Shown here piece by piece: positions 41,041 to 51,535 of a stretch of 64,000 bases of DNA (position 1 is its first letter; each line of letters begins with the position of its first letter). Location of the stretch: positions 112,608,697 through 112,672,696 of the forward strand of contig NC_089220.1 in assembly GCF_963924675.1 (NCBI RefSeq), in the 5' to 3' direction. A program made the translations under genes and the position numbers. Source of the stretch: Phocoena phocoena. Taxonomy: Eukaryota > Chordata > Mammalia > Artiodactyla > Phocoenidae. A model generated the notes under the pieces. That model searched no databases. It was given only the letters and a program-made list of their open reading frames with translations, and was not told the DNA's origin.

Positions 41041-41755
41041 CCCATGACACTCACCCGCTTCTAATCTTCCTTCCCCAGCAGACAGGAGACGAAGGAAACC
41101 CACCAGATAAAGCCTGCCAGCCGTGGTGGCCTCCGAGCAGCCAGGACCAGACGTGGGAGTGGAGGCCTGCCTTCCTTTCTCCCTCATCCCCAGCTGGCAT
41201 GAGGCCAGCTCTGCCCACCTAGCCTCCCCCAGTGAACATTCTGGAGAAGGTTAAAGCAGGTGAGGACTCCCTCCCTGCTGAGTAACCTGGTAGACACAGG
41301 CAGGGAGCTGCTGACTTTGCAGGAGCAGGGCACCTGCTCAGGCACAGAGGCCAGGAGCTGGGGAGGGAGGTAGCCTGGGAGCCATTCAGCTCGTAAGACT
41401 GTCTCTCTGCCCACTTCCACCCACTCCCACCTGCTCCCCACCCTCTGCCAAGCCTGGCCTCCTCTCTGGGGTGTGAAGTGTAAATGTTTCTGCTCAGGGA
41501 AGGATCCATGGGTGAGCCTGAAGCAGGGAAGGTGTTGCTCTGGGGACGGGCACAGATCAGCATGATTGCATTCCCCATTGGCCGTCCAGATGTGGCCTGT
41601 GGCAGAGTACTGAAGTTCATCTTCCCTGCTGAGCAATCCTCCCCTCTCTAGAGCCTCTGACCCCCTCACAGAGGGGACAACCTGCACGTCCCCCATCAGC
41701 AGTTATCAAAGAGGCACTGGGTCACAGTGAGCCATTTCAGAGCGGTGACATGTAC
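41041..41755. other. No gene confirmed
   Basis: GC-rich. The 170-residue (41184-41696 -) and 133-residue (41219-41620 -) frames overlap each other on the same strand in different phases and have no domain. Confidence 0.45.
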
Positions 41756-41960
41756 ACTCGTTCATTCATTCGACAAACATCTACGTGTGTGTGCTGGGTG
41801 ATGGAACCCAGAGCTAAACAGGACCCACCTGGTCACTGGACCCTCCTGGACCTCACAGAGTAACCAGCGCCCGTGGACCAGGGTGAGATGAAGGGGTGTC
41901 GGGCGCTCGGGGAGGCAGCCTCGCTTCCAGGATATGTCACTGCTCTGACCCACGAGGACC
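41756..41960 (-). repeat. L2 3' end
   Basis: 'actcgttcattcattcgacaaacatctacgtgtgtgtgctgggtgatggaacccagagctaaacaggacccacctgg' matches the reversed L2 terminus 'cattcattcaacaaacatttattgagcacctactatgtgccagg...cagtgaacaa'. Confidence 0.65.
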
Positions 41961-43089
41961 ATACGCTTGATCTGGCCCAACTCCTTCCATGAGCAGCCAA
42001 GGCCAGAGGGGAAGGTTGTCCAAGGGGCCTCCTCAAGTCCCCAACCAGAGCTCTGCCCCCTCTGCAGTGTTGTTCCCCCCACTCCATGATTCCTGGGCCA
42101 GAAAACTTTTCTGATTCACGCGACCAAAGTAACAGAGCAGCGGCCGGAGCCAGGCCTTAGGCTGGGTGCGGGGATAAGGAAGACAGCGCTGTTCTCAGAG
42201 TTTATTCAAGGACACGTCAGGGACCAGCCCGGGAAGGAAGGGCCAGGCCCCTGTGCTCAGCCTACAGGGGGCCTGCGCCCCAGACAGTGCCCTAGTGTGA
42301 GCCCCTGGGGCTCAGACTGGGCTCCTCTGTGGAGCAACAGCTGCTGTTTCCTCCCGCCCCGCTTCCCCTGTGTGTGTCCGTTTCCTCATCTGTCAGAAAG
42401 CAGCACAACGAGTCCCCAGAGACCTGCTGGAGAGAAGGAGGTGGAGGGTAAAGGTCAAGTGTCTGCACAGAGCTGGACACAAGGGAGAGCTCTGTGAACA
42501 GGAGCTCTTCCTATCGTTGGCAGGCACGCCGCCTTCCTTCTAGAGCCTTCCGGGGCCTTGGCCCAGGTGCGGAACAGGACGCTGACCCCTGGAAACCCTG
42601 GGTTCACGTGGTGCAGCTGCCCTTCTGGTTGGCGGCCTCGGGCTAATCCCTTGGGCGTCTGGGCCTCAGCCTTCCTCTCCCAGGATGATGCCTAGGCCTG
42701 GGTCCCTGGAGATTGGCCAGGCCAGAATGGGGTCTCCCAGGCCACCTGCCAGGAGCAGGGGCTCACCTGCCCCTTGCCAGCTGGACTCTGAAGCCCAGGG
42801 TTGGCGGAGGCCTCCACGGTTACAGCCCAGAGATCCGGGCCCCTTTGGACCTTGGCTGGGTGCTCTGGGCCCCCTGCCCCCTGCGCACTGGGAAAAGGAG
42901 GCTTCGCAAGCCTGCCCAGGGCAGCACTGAAGCCAGCCGCTTGTCTCCGCCCGCCTGCTTCCTCTTTCCGGCCCCGTCCTGTTCTAGCCCATCCCCAGCG
43001 CTGTCTCAGCACTCACAGCCCCTTGGCTCCCTGTCTGATTGTTCAGAGCTTAGACCTCTACCTCAGACCAGTGGGACCGGGAGGGACGT
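41961..43089. other. GC-rich, no gene confirmed
   Basis: Probable MIR scraps at 42370-42500 ('tgtgtccgtttcctcatctgtcag') and 42640-42700 ('tctgggcctcagccttcctctcccaggatgatgcc'). The frame 42713-43222 (169 residues) is Gly/Pro/Ser-rich and has an antisense frame of 106 residues over it. Confidence 0.45.
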
Positions 43090-43190
43090 TAGACACTGGA
43101 GAAGCCCCACTCATTTCTTAGATGAGAACATGAGCCTGGGAAGGCCCCCAGCCCCCAGCTCGGAGTCACGCTGGGGATTAGGAACTGAAC
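43090..43190 (-). repeat. MIR3-like fragment
   Basis: 'gggacgttagacactggagaagccccactcatttcttagatgagaacatgagcctggg' has the 'ggaccttagaggtcatc...cattttacagatgaggaaactgagg' skeleton. Confidence 0.5.
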
Positions 43191-43270
43191 TTGCTCCCCC
43201 TCTCAAAGGCCTTTGCACTTGAAAGGGGGACACGAAGGATAGGAAGTGGGTGACCCCAAGCATAATGACA

Positions 43271-43411
43271 CTCCAGACGCGCAGGCTCGGCGGCCATGGC
43301 TCACGGGTGCAGCCACTCCGCGGCATGTGGGATCCTCCCGGACCGGGGCACGAACCCGCGTCCCCTGCATCGGCAGGCGGACTCTCAACCACTGCGCCAC
43401 CAGGGAAGCCC
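43271..43411 (-). mobile_element. CHR-2 SINE, lacking 3' third and tail
   Basis: Right to left from the head 'ccaccagggaagccc' (43397-43411) through the tRNA-like region to 'ctccagacgcgcaggctcgg' at 43271. The terminal part with 'gcgggcctctcactg' and the A-tail is missing and no target duplication is seen. The element abuts an L1 relic, so a deletion or recombination at the left border is likely. Confidence 0.96.
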
Positions 43412-44038
43412 AGGAAGACAATTTTTGAAAGAATATATGGATGCCTCTTAAATACATGAGAAGTTAGCCTTCCTCGTAAAAGAAATGCAAATGAAAACTT
43501 CAAGGAGAGGCCCTCTTTCAACCATCAGATGGGAAAGATCAAAGTCTGCAGCTCTGTGCGATGGAGCCGGGAGGCGCAGGCGGAGACTGCGGGTGGGAAC
43601 AGGGGTCAAGGCCGCCCCTGGGGAGGGCAAGTGGCAGCCCTGTCACAGCTGCACACGCTCTTCCCTTGACCCAGCGAACCCAACTCCAGGACGACGTTCT
43701 GCAGATACACGTGTAAAGTGTGTACGCTGCCTTTCATTGTGGCGTTATTTAGAAGAGGAAAAGGCTCAATATCAGCTGAATGATCAGTAAGGGCCACTAA
43801 ATAAACAGCGTTGTCCGCACAACAGAATTCTACACAGAACCAGCCCGGGGGGGACCTAGGCCACACCGCGTGGAGCGAGGCGCCCTCCCAATGTTACCGG
43901 ATCTCAACCCACAGAACAAAGTGTAACAAAATAATTACTATTCTTTAAACTGCAAGAAAAGGGTGGCTTCTATGTGTTCCTATAAGGAAAGGGCTCCAAT
44001 ATCTGCTACTGTTTGAATGCAAAGAGAGGAAAAGAATA

Positions 44039-44071
44039 TGCACACACACACACACGCACACACACGCACGT
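44039..44071. repeat. (CA)n microsatellite
   Basis: CA run with two CG interruptions inside the L1 3'UTR. Confidence 0.95.
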
Positions 44072-44214
44072 GCAAAATCACAAAGTATCTGGAAGTTTAG
44101 AGAAACTAGTCTAGGTGGAGGCCTCTGAGGACGGGAGTTGGTGGAGAGGGCCAGAGAGGGAAGGAACTTGGTTTTCATGGCACGTGCTTCTATACTTCTT
44201 TTTTACTATTCTTT

Positions 44215-44414
44215 TTTTTAAAAAATATTTATTTATGTATTATTTGGTTGCGCTGGGTCTTAGTTGTGGCAGGTGGGCTCCTTAGTTGCGGCTCGCCAGC
44301 TCCTTAGTTGTGGCATGCAAACTCTTAGTTGCAGCATGAATGTGGGATCTAATTCCCTGACTAGGGAAGGAACCTGGGGCCCCTGCATTGCCACGGCACC
44401 ACCAGGGAAGTCCC
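44215..44414 (-). mobile_element. tRNA-derived SINE (CHR-1 related)
   Basis: Right to left: head 'ccaccagggaagtcccc' (44400-44415), 'ggaacctggggcccctgcattgcc', then repeated 'cttagttgtggcatgc'-type units ('cttagttgcggctcgcc', 'cttagttgtggcatgc', 'cttagttgcagcatg') and 'ttatttggttgcgctgggtc'. The A/T-rich tail covers 44215-44240. It sits in the 3'UTR of an older L1. Confidence 0.92.
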
Positions 44415-44474
44415 CTTCTGTACATTTTGATACTTTACAGCAGGCCTGTATCATCTATTCTAAAGATATACATA

Positions 44475-45214
44475 CTTGCACTTATTAACGGATCAAATGG
44501 GCTCTTGGCAGAGCTGCTGAGGGTAAGGTAGAGACACACTGGGTAGGAATTCCAGGCTGCAGTCCTCCCTTTGTGGAGTCATGAGGTCAAGGGGCGTGGC
44601 CTGGGGTCTGGACTCCAGGCCTGAGATGGTTCCCACCCAGCCCCCAGGCCTTGCCCACACAGGGTGGAGTTTCGGTTCAGTTCCTGTGGTCTTTGGGATG
44701 TCATCTGGCCTCCTCCTTTGGGGAACACCAACTCCTCTCAGCTCCCCACCAGGCCTGTTCCGTCATCCTCTGGGTGTCTTTAGATCCTTCCTCTGACTTG
44801 ACCCACAGGATTCAGACTCTTAGAATGCCATAGCAGAGGGTCCCCAGCCCTCTCAAGTGCTGTTATTTGTCCTCAGCGTCTGGCCCACCATGGCCTCGTG
44901 GTCCCTGCCACAGACACTGACTTCAAGGGATACTTTGGCAACTGCTCAGAGCAGCCCCTCCCAGGCTAGGAGGAGTTGATGCTGGAAGGGAGGGCCGAGT
45001 GAGAAGCCTGGGCAAGCCATTTCCTGTCTTCCTGGCAGTCCTGGGAAGGGACAGTTGGCTGTGTGGTCCAGCTGTGGGCTAGAATCCCTGCCCTCCTCCA
45101 CCTCCTTGGCCTGGCGCAGGAGGGATGCTGCAAGCCCGTTCTGCAGATGAGACAACCGTGCCCAGAGCTGTTCAGCCTTAGGTGTGGTGGAAGTTGTCTG
45201 GGGTGACCTGTTCT
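44475..45214. other. No gene confirmed
   Basis: Unique sequence. A MIR core scrap 'gttctgcagatgagacaaccgtgcccagag' lies near 45138. Antisense and sense frames overlap at 44946-45250. Confidence 0.45.
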
Positions 45215-45330
45215 CCTAAACCAGCTCCTCTGCTGAGTGACCTTGGGCAAGTCACATCCCCATTCTGTCTCAGTTTTCTCATCTGTGAAGTGGGATCAGT
45301 AATGTCTTGTTTCAGGATCTCCGAGTCGTG
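45215..45330 (+). repeat. MIR fragment
   Basis: 'ctcctctgctgagtgaccttgggcaagtcacatccccattctgtctcagttttctcatctgtgaagtgggatcagtaatg' is a close MIR core. Confidence 0.85.
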
Positions 45331-45724
45331 AAGGCCTTGGATGGCAGGTAGATCTGTGTAGATTATTGCCATATGCCGCCTCCTCCCAAACTTCGATGTG
45401 CCTGCTTCCTAGGGAGTATGAGCTTCCAGAAGGTCACACTCCTGGTCCAGGAGGCGCCAGCGTGGACTTGGACCAGTCAGACCTACTGAAGAAGCCGGTG
45501 ATCGGGTTAGTTCACGGGCAAGAGGATGCCAGCCCTAGGGGAGCACAAAACCACTTCCTGGCCCACCTCCTTCCTCTCTAAATGATATTAATTTGGGCCC
45601 CATCCTTGGCTGCCACTGACTTAGACCTGACTTAACCTGCAGTGATCCCTGGGGGAAGGAAGGGTGCTAAGGGCTGAGCTTTCCCCAGGGGCCTGTCTGC
45701 ATTAGAATTGCCAACTTACCACGT
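45331..45724. other. No feature seen
   Basis: Unique sequence with no assigned element. Confidence 0.4.
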
Positions 45725-45870
45725 CAACAGGTCCCATTTGGGTACCATCTGGCTGCTTTACATGGATTAACTTATTTTCTCCTTGTAGCCACCCTAAAGG
45801 AGAAAGGCTCGTTGGTCCCATTTCATAGATGAGGAAGCTGAGGCACTGAGATGTATGGAATTTGAAAGCA
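45725..45870 (-). repeat. MIR
   Basis: 'ggctgctttacatggattaacttattttctccttgtagccaccctaaaggagaaaggctcgttggtcccatttcatagatgaggaagctgaggcactgag' is a clear reversed MIR. Confidence 0.85.
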
Positions 45871-46919
45871 GGTGGCCCGGCTCAGAGTGGAGGGGAGCGG
45901 AAGGTACAGTCAGCCGGGGGTGGAGGCCCCAGCAGGCGGGGAGAAGCCCAGCACCCTCACTGCTCGCTCCAGGGGAAGCAAGCCGAGGGGAAAGTGTTCT
46001 GTACGCCCAGGGCTTTTTCCTTCTCAAAGCCCACCAGATTTCCCTCGGAACCTCCCAAGTGTGGAAGCAGGGGCTTCTGCCAGTGGCCCCGGGCTGGGAC
46101 ACGCCCGCACTCTGTCTGCTTGGCCCACATGGGGCTTTAGAGTCAGAGGAAGCAGGCTCGGTTAGGCTCGGTCTCCAAATCAGGTGGCCTCACGCCCACT
46201 GTCCTGTGTGCCCTACGTTACCTGCTGGGGCCTGCGGACATGTGAGTTCATGACTCCGCTGTGGAAATGTCAGGTCTCCTGGGTCAGAGCAGAAAGTCCG
46301 TCCAGTGCATAAGGAGGACCGCTGTGGCTTCCCCTCTCTCTCTACAGGTTTTGAGGAAACTGGGGTCCGGAGAGGGGTAACTTGCCCAGGTGGCTTGGTG
46401 TGTGGGATCCAGGCCCCGAAGACACAGCCTTTGCTTCTCTGCGTGCACGACGTGAAGGGGCTGAACTCGGCCGTGTTCAAACTCACCCCCAGCCACTGCT
46501 GGCTTCCCGCCGCCTATCTCCCACCAGGGGCCTGGGAAAGGAAGCCTTACTCCCAGGTGCCCTTGTCACTTTTTCCGTGCTCATTTGCATGTGCCGCTCT
46601 CCGTGCTGAGGCCACCTTTGCTTGGGGTCACTGTGGGGATGACCTTGGGTGGAGCTTCCTGTGGCTGGCTCTGTCTTCTGCTGCAAGGCAGACCACGAAA
46701 GCCACACCAGGTGGGGCTCTGGGGGTCACATGGCCGCCTCCGTGGCCTGTAGCACCTGGTCCTCGTCGGAGGAGATAAGCCCTGGGGCCCCTCTGCCTCC
46801 CCTCCAGGCCCCCCTTATGCCGCAGTAACAGAGCAGTCTCCGGCAGCACGGCCGGATCCCCTCCTTTCGCCCCTCACCTGCCCGAGAGCCTGAAGCTGGC
46901 TGTTCACTTCCTCCCAGGA
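45871..46919. other. GC-rich, no gene confirmed
   Basis: Several frames of 90-157 residues in all + phases overlap (45855-46778); none has a domain and the 157-residue one starts within a MIR scrap ('gaggaaactggggtccggagaggggtaacttgccc', 46351-46385). Confidence 0.5.
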
Positions 46920-47160
46920 CCAATCTAAGTTCAGCCTTGATCTATCCATCTTTCATGATCTGCCATTGCCCTTTGACCCCTTAGGCCAAGTTTGTTCCTC
47001 CATCCTCTCTCCTCACTCCCACATCTCCACCTTTGCTTCCGCCATTGCTCCTGCCTGCAGTTTCAGTCCCTGCGTCCCCTCCCACCTGCTCAAGTCAACA
47101 CTTTCAGGATTCCTTTAAGGCGAGCAGAAGCTCCCCCTTCTCCCGGGCTGGCTTTTCAGT
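46920..47160 (+). repeat. Probable L2 fragment
   Basis: Pyrimidine-rich 'gaccccttaggccaagtttgttcctccatcctctctcctcactcccacatctcc' and 'gtcccctcccacctgctcaagtcaacactttcaggattcc' resemble the L2 region with 'actcctactcatccttcaggtctcagc'. The match is moderate. Confidence 0.45.
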
Positions 47161-47539
47161 GGTAGTGCCACCCTCTGCCACTGCCACGTGCCGCTTCTCC
47201 AGTCTCCTCCCATACCCAGTGCCTCTGCTACACTCCCTGCCCTGGGTGACAGCTGCTGCAAGCAGGGCTTGGAACGGCTTCAGGAAAGATCCGAGTGAGA
47301 GGCCACCCCAGGTGGAACAGCTCTGTCCTGTAAATGCCACACACAGGTTCCCCGAGAGAGTGGAAGCAGGTCACAGGCACAGCGGAAGGGAGCGTGTGGG
47401 CTCCTGACCATGAAGGCTGTGAGACTCACCCGACAGGTGCCTCTCTGAGATCCTGACCATGGTCTCTGGTCCCAGTGCCCTGGCTGGCCACGGTGCAGCC
47501 CCCCTGGGCAGAGAAATCATTGCAGCCATCTCTAAATGA
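47161..47539. other. No feature seen
   Basis: GC-rich unique sequence carrying part of a 124-residue frame (47033-47407) without a domain. Confidence 0.4.
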
Positions 47540-47700
47540 CTTCAGCAGCCGGGTCCTTATTCTAATAATTATGGTTACCATGCACAGCTTTAGATGCAAG
47601 CTTAAGATGTAAGTTAACACTTACATCAGCCCGTGAGGCAGAGCAGATGCCAAGACCACTCTTCCCTCTTTCCGATGGGGAACTCCGAGTCGTCTGGTTG
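47540..47700 (-). repeat. MIR
   Basis: 'tggttaccatgcacagctttagatgcaagc...gtaagttaacacttacatcagcccgtgaggcagagcagatgcc...cttccctctttccgatgggg' follows the reversed MIR 3' to core order. Confidence 0.6.
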
Positions 47701-47819
47701 GGTAGCTCCCGAAGGCTGGTCTCCAGGTGGGTCCTCAACTCCCAGATCCCATTCTCTGTCTATTATATATGCCTCCCCCTCGGAGCCTTAGCATCGCATA
47801 GGGTTGTGGCCCCAGAAGC

Positions 47820-47960
47820 AGAAGGGCCTTGGCTGAAGTTCCTGTCCCTGCACTCACTACCAGCTGGGCGGTCGTCGGCAAGTCCTGTCACCTCCCTGGG
47901 TCCCGGATGGTTCATCTGAAAAGGGATGTAAGGAAAGCCATCTTGAAGGGTCGTAAAGAG
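47820..47960 (+). repeat. MIR
   Basis: 'gtccctgcactcactaccagctgggcggtcgtcggcaagtcctgtcacctccctgggtcccggatggttcatctgaaaaggg' fits the MIR core with several changes. Confidence 0.6.
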
Positions 47961-48189
47961 TCCATGGAGTGAAGTGACCCTCTCGGCACACTCTGTGCCC
48001 GGCAGTCCTCTGTCAATGCTGGCTGTCAGTGTGGCCTCTCTGTTAAAACACCCTTTCTTGCGGGGACAAATCCTGGTCCCTTCTCTGAAACCAGACTCAT
48101 CCTGCCTTGTGTGTGTATCAGCAGTAAAAACCTCTTCTGTTCGTGGGGTTTCTAATTGTCTGATTGTTTCCGTGTGCTGGATCTTCTGT

Positions 48190-48330
48190 CGTTCCCTTGG
48201 GAAGCTGATGCAATGGGATTATTTTCTGCACTTGACAGATAAAGGAGACAGAGGAGCTTGCAAGGGCGTCAAGTCACTCAGCGAGAGCGGGCCAGCCAGG
48301 ACCAGAACCAGAGCGTCAGGTGGCAGCTCG
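48190..48330 (-). repeat. MIR fragment
   Basis: 'gggattattttctgcacttgacagataaaggagacagaggagcttgcaagggcgtcaagtcactcagcgagagcgggcc' fits the reversed MIR core. Confidence 0.55.
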
Positions 48331-48439
48331 GTGGGGATTTTCTTGCAATACTTCCGCGGTTCCCTATTCATGCTTCACTTGAGCTCTTTTCAAAAACTGA
48401 AATCAAATTCCTGAAACCTCTCAAAAACCACGCCAAATG

Positions 48440-49315
48440 GACAGTTGCCCACCTGCCTGGGGCCCAGGCTGTTGGCCCCAGAAACCAGTGCTGGGTGCTT
48501 ATTTAAGGCATCCACGCCTCCCCGTGCTGGCCGCACTTGTGGTCTCTGCAGGTCTCACTCCCCGACCCAGCTGGTCCTCTCTGTAATCTAATGCTCAACC
48601 TTTCCTCTCTGGCCTCACGTTTCCCCTGTTCTAGAAGGTCTCCGAGGTCTCACCGGCTCTGCACCATGGTACCCAGGATGCAAGGTGGCCGTGTTGTCAC
48701 GAGGGAGCAGCTTCATCATTTCCATAGCCCGCGGGGCTCCCCAGAGGGGGAAAACACACTGAAGCCGGCTTGCTCGGAGGCCCCGACCAAGCCACTTTCC
48801 TCTCGGGGCGGGGGGCGGGGGGCGGTTGGCTGGAACCAGCCTCTAATCAGAGAATACTCCCGAGGGCTTCCTCTGCTCCCCCTGCCATCCTCAAGGAGCA
48901 GGGAAGAGGGTGAGGGAGGGGCAGCCGGGTGGGGCAGGGGCAGAGAAACGCCCCTCCAAATTCCAGAGCTGCTCTCTTCACCAGGACAGTTTCTCTCAGA
49001 GGCAAGAGACCCGGGCTCTGCTGGGGCGGACCCGCCACCCTACTTTCCAGAAGCCTTTAGAAGTGGGGGATACGGACACCTGGTCCTCTCTGGCTTGCCC
49101 CAGTACAGGTAGCTGGAAACGGCTACCCACACCTTTCTCAGGGGGCCTCCCTCAGCCTCCTGCTCTTCTAGGAAAAAATCAGCCTAACCAAGTGTCAGGA
49201 GTCCCAGCCAGGGCCGGGGTACTTTGGCAGAGGCTTCTGGGCCTGCTTCGTGGCTCCTGGCCTTTGATCCCCTTAGCTTCTCTTTCTTAGTGCATCCAAG
49301 GCACTGAGACTCCTG
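48440..49315. other. GC-rich, no gene confirmed
   Basis: The 191-residue + frame 48537-49112 and the 126-residue + frame 48910-49290 overlap in different phases. Both are rich in Ser/Pro/Gly and show no domain or conserved motif. Confidence 0.5.
48805..48825 (+). other. Potential G-quadruplex
   Basis: Runs of four, six and six G separated by single C and followed by GG. The two six-G runs allow the four runs a quadruplex needs. Confidence 0.55.
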
Positions 49316-49319
49316 GATG

Positions 49320-49500
49320 TGGGCCAGGCAGGCCCGAGTTCTACAAGACCCTGCTCTGCAACTTGCTGTGTGACATTGGGCAAGTTACTCAGCTGCCCTG
49401 AGCCTGTGTCTCCTTGCCTGAAAAATAAGGTTGTGAGGCTGAATGAGACAAGAGAGCCTAGGGCTTGGCATAGGGCAAGTCCCCATAACTAGCAGCTACC
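49320..49500 (+). repeat. MIR
   Basis: 'cccgagttctacaagaccctgctctgcaacttgctgtgtgacattgggcaagttactcagctgccctgagcctgtgtctccttgcctgaaaaataagg' then 'gggcttggcatagggcaagt'. Confidence 0.8.
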
Positions 49501-50009
49501 GTGTCACCTCCATTTCACAGTTGGGGCACGAATCTGTGACCTAATAAGTTTCATCTCCTGGCTTGTTTACAGAAGGCTTCCTTCCCCCTATGTCGGGTGA
49601 GCTCATGACCACCCAAGAAGGGTGGGTCAGCCATCTGGCCAGGATGCTGGCAGGTAGAGCCCTGATCTCAATGAGAGGCTGGTCAAGACCTGGAAAGAAG
49701 GAAACTACTAGTCAGAGAGAAACTGGGGCCTCCGATGAAGTGCCCTTGCAGTCAGAAAGAGGAGGTGCCGGTGTGAGCCTGAGGGCCTGTGGACGGCTTC
49801 CTGGAGGCTAGGTACCTGGCTTTGGGGTCAGGACATCATTTGGGGACCGGAGCGGGGAGGGCGCTTCGGTGGGGTGGCAAGAGCACAAGCCAAGGTTTGT
49901 TTGAAATACACGGTACAGAGAGAAGGAGACCCAAGCGAGGGCCAGGACCCTGTCGTTCTTGCCCTGAATTCTTGCCTTCTCTGGGCCTCAGAGGGAATAG
50001 GCCTAGATG
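49501..50009. other. No feature seen
   Basis: Unique sequence; short frames only. Confidence 0.4.
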
Positions 50010-50165
50010 GCCCTAGCTTACATTCACTGAGTTTTTCTTTTGTGTGGGCACAGAGATGACTTTATTTAACCCTCATCACACCTCTATGAGGGATCCACGC
50101 TTTATGGGCAGGGAGCTAAGGTGTGGAAGGGGATGGGAAGCTTGCCCAAGCTCACATAGTTTTCA
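50010..50165 (-). repeat. MIR
   Basis: 'cagagatgactttatttaaccctcatcacacctctatgagggatccacgctttatgggcagggagctaagg...ggaagcttgcccaagctcacatag' follows the reversed MIR consensus. Confidence 0.75.
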
Positions 50166-51164
50166 AGGACGCAGGCAGCCGGGGCAGGACATTGTTCGGG
50201 GCCCTCCTGGGGTGTGGAGGGCAGAGGGTGGGGGGCAGCAACTTGCCCTGCAGCAGTGGACCACTGGCGGCAGGAGCTCTGGGGTCCTGTAATCTGTACT
50301 ACCAGCCGCACAGAGTGGCCATTAGCTCTGTTAACAACAGCGTCTCCGTGGCAACCCGCTGGGCCTGTCCTTGAGACCGCGCTGGCAAACAGCTCCCGTC
50401 AGGCGCACAGACACCTGGTTCTCCACAGGGACATGCAGGCGACATGCCGGGATCTTCTGTCCAGCGTCTGAGGGATCTGGTGCCACTTAGGCCTCAACTG
50501 TCCCCATCCGCAAAGGGACATGGCATGCCCTCTCCACCGGTGACTCAGGCTGGGAAATGTTGGGGCCGACAGAAGGGCCAGCTTTGCCTTGTGAGAAGAA
50601 CGGAGATGCCCGTTAGGCAGGCGCTGTTGTCACACTCAACGTGAACGCTGGCCCGGTGAGGAAACCGAAGCTCTGGGGGTGCACTGGGCCCCCCCAAGGC
50701 CGCACCCATAGGAGGCGGCGTCGCTGGACTGGCCCCAAGCAGTGCAGCTTCGGCCTTCAAGAAGCCACGTGGACCTCCAGCATGGATCTTGCTTTCCAGC
50801 ACATGTGGGGCCTGAGGTGCCCCACAACGGCCTCCCGGTGGGCTTGGGCTGCGGAGAGCAAGGGGAGACACACGAGGGATCGAGGGGTCAGAGGTGACCC
50901 CAGCCACTGCTGGGGTGTCAGGAGCTCAGGGGGCCTGCAAAGGCAAGGACCTGGGCTGGGCGCATCTATCTGCTAATTAATCCATTTCATCCTCAAAGTG
51001 GAAAACAGCCTTACAGCTGGCCCTGAAATTCCTCTCGGGAAGAGAACAATCTCTGTTGAGAAAACTGCGTGGATGAGCCTCTGGAATAGGAGGGGAGCCC
51101 TTCAGAGCAGGGGAAGCTGCTCGTGGTGGAGGAGGGAGGGTCCTGGAGCTGTCTGAGCCAGCAG
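50166..51164. other. No gene confirmed
   Basis: GC-rich. Possible MIR core scraps near 50490 and 50655. 'gctaattaatccatttcatcctcaaagtgg' (50972-51001) is a short AT-rich stretch with a paired homeodomain-like core. Confidence 0.45.
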
Positions 51165-51300
51165 TGAGGGCGGGGAGAGAGGCGGCCGGTGAGAGGGCAG
51201 GACGCGCTGGGACAACGCCCAGACGCCCCCCGTCATCCGCGGCCAGGTCCGCCGTGCGGTCAGGAGAGGAGCCGTGGCCGTGGGGAGCCAGAGGCGGAGG
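51165..51300. other. Short CpG-dense cluster
   Basis: By hand count 16 CpG occur between 51171 and 51297, many more than in neighbouring sequence of the same GC content. It is too short for a classical CpG island (200 bp or more). The start of the 256-residue + frame 51164-51934 falls in it, but that frame runs into a MIR and Pro/Gly-rich sequence. Confidence 0.6.
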
Positions 51301-51365
51301 GCCTGGGCCCTGGCCCCCAGCTAGCACCCAGGAGTCGGCCGGGATTTGGAGGAGGACTCTGAGCT

Positions 51366-51535
51366 CCTTCTGGTCGTGGTATTTATTAGGCACTAAGCCT
51401 GGATCTCACAGGGCAGAGAGGCAGGTTATCCTTAATACTACTCTGCAGGTGGGGCCCGGCCCAAGACCCATCTCCCAGCTGGTAAGTGGTCGAGTCAGGA
51501 GTCAAGGCCAAGGTTCCCTGACCCTAAACTCACTG
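51366..51535 (-). repeat. Probable MIR
   Basis: 'cgtggtatttattaggcactaagcctggatctcacagggc' is followed by 'ttatccttaatactactctgcaggtggggcccggcccaag' and 'ctggtaagtggtcgagtcaggagtcaaggccaagg'. The last part fits 'agctagtaagtggcagagccgggattcgaaccc'. Confidence 0.55.

Larger units (their letters stand above)
43412..44470 (+). mobile_element. L1M ORF2 3' end and 3'UTR, interrupted by a SINE
   Basis: 'cgtaaaagaaatgcaaatgaaaacttcaagg', 'aaccatcagatgggaaagatcaaa', 'cttgacccagcgaacccaactccagg', 'cagatacacgtgtaaagtg', 'tttcattgtggcg' and 'gctgaatgatcagtaagggccactaaataaac' are the C-terminal ORF2 and 3'UTR text of mammalian L1M. The 3' end resumes after the SINE as 'tgtacattttgatactttacagc' (44419-44441). 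Reading frame is destroyed. Confidence 0.8.
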
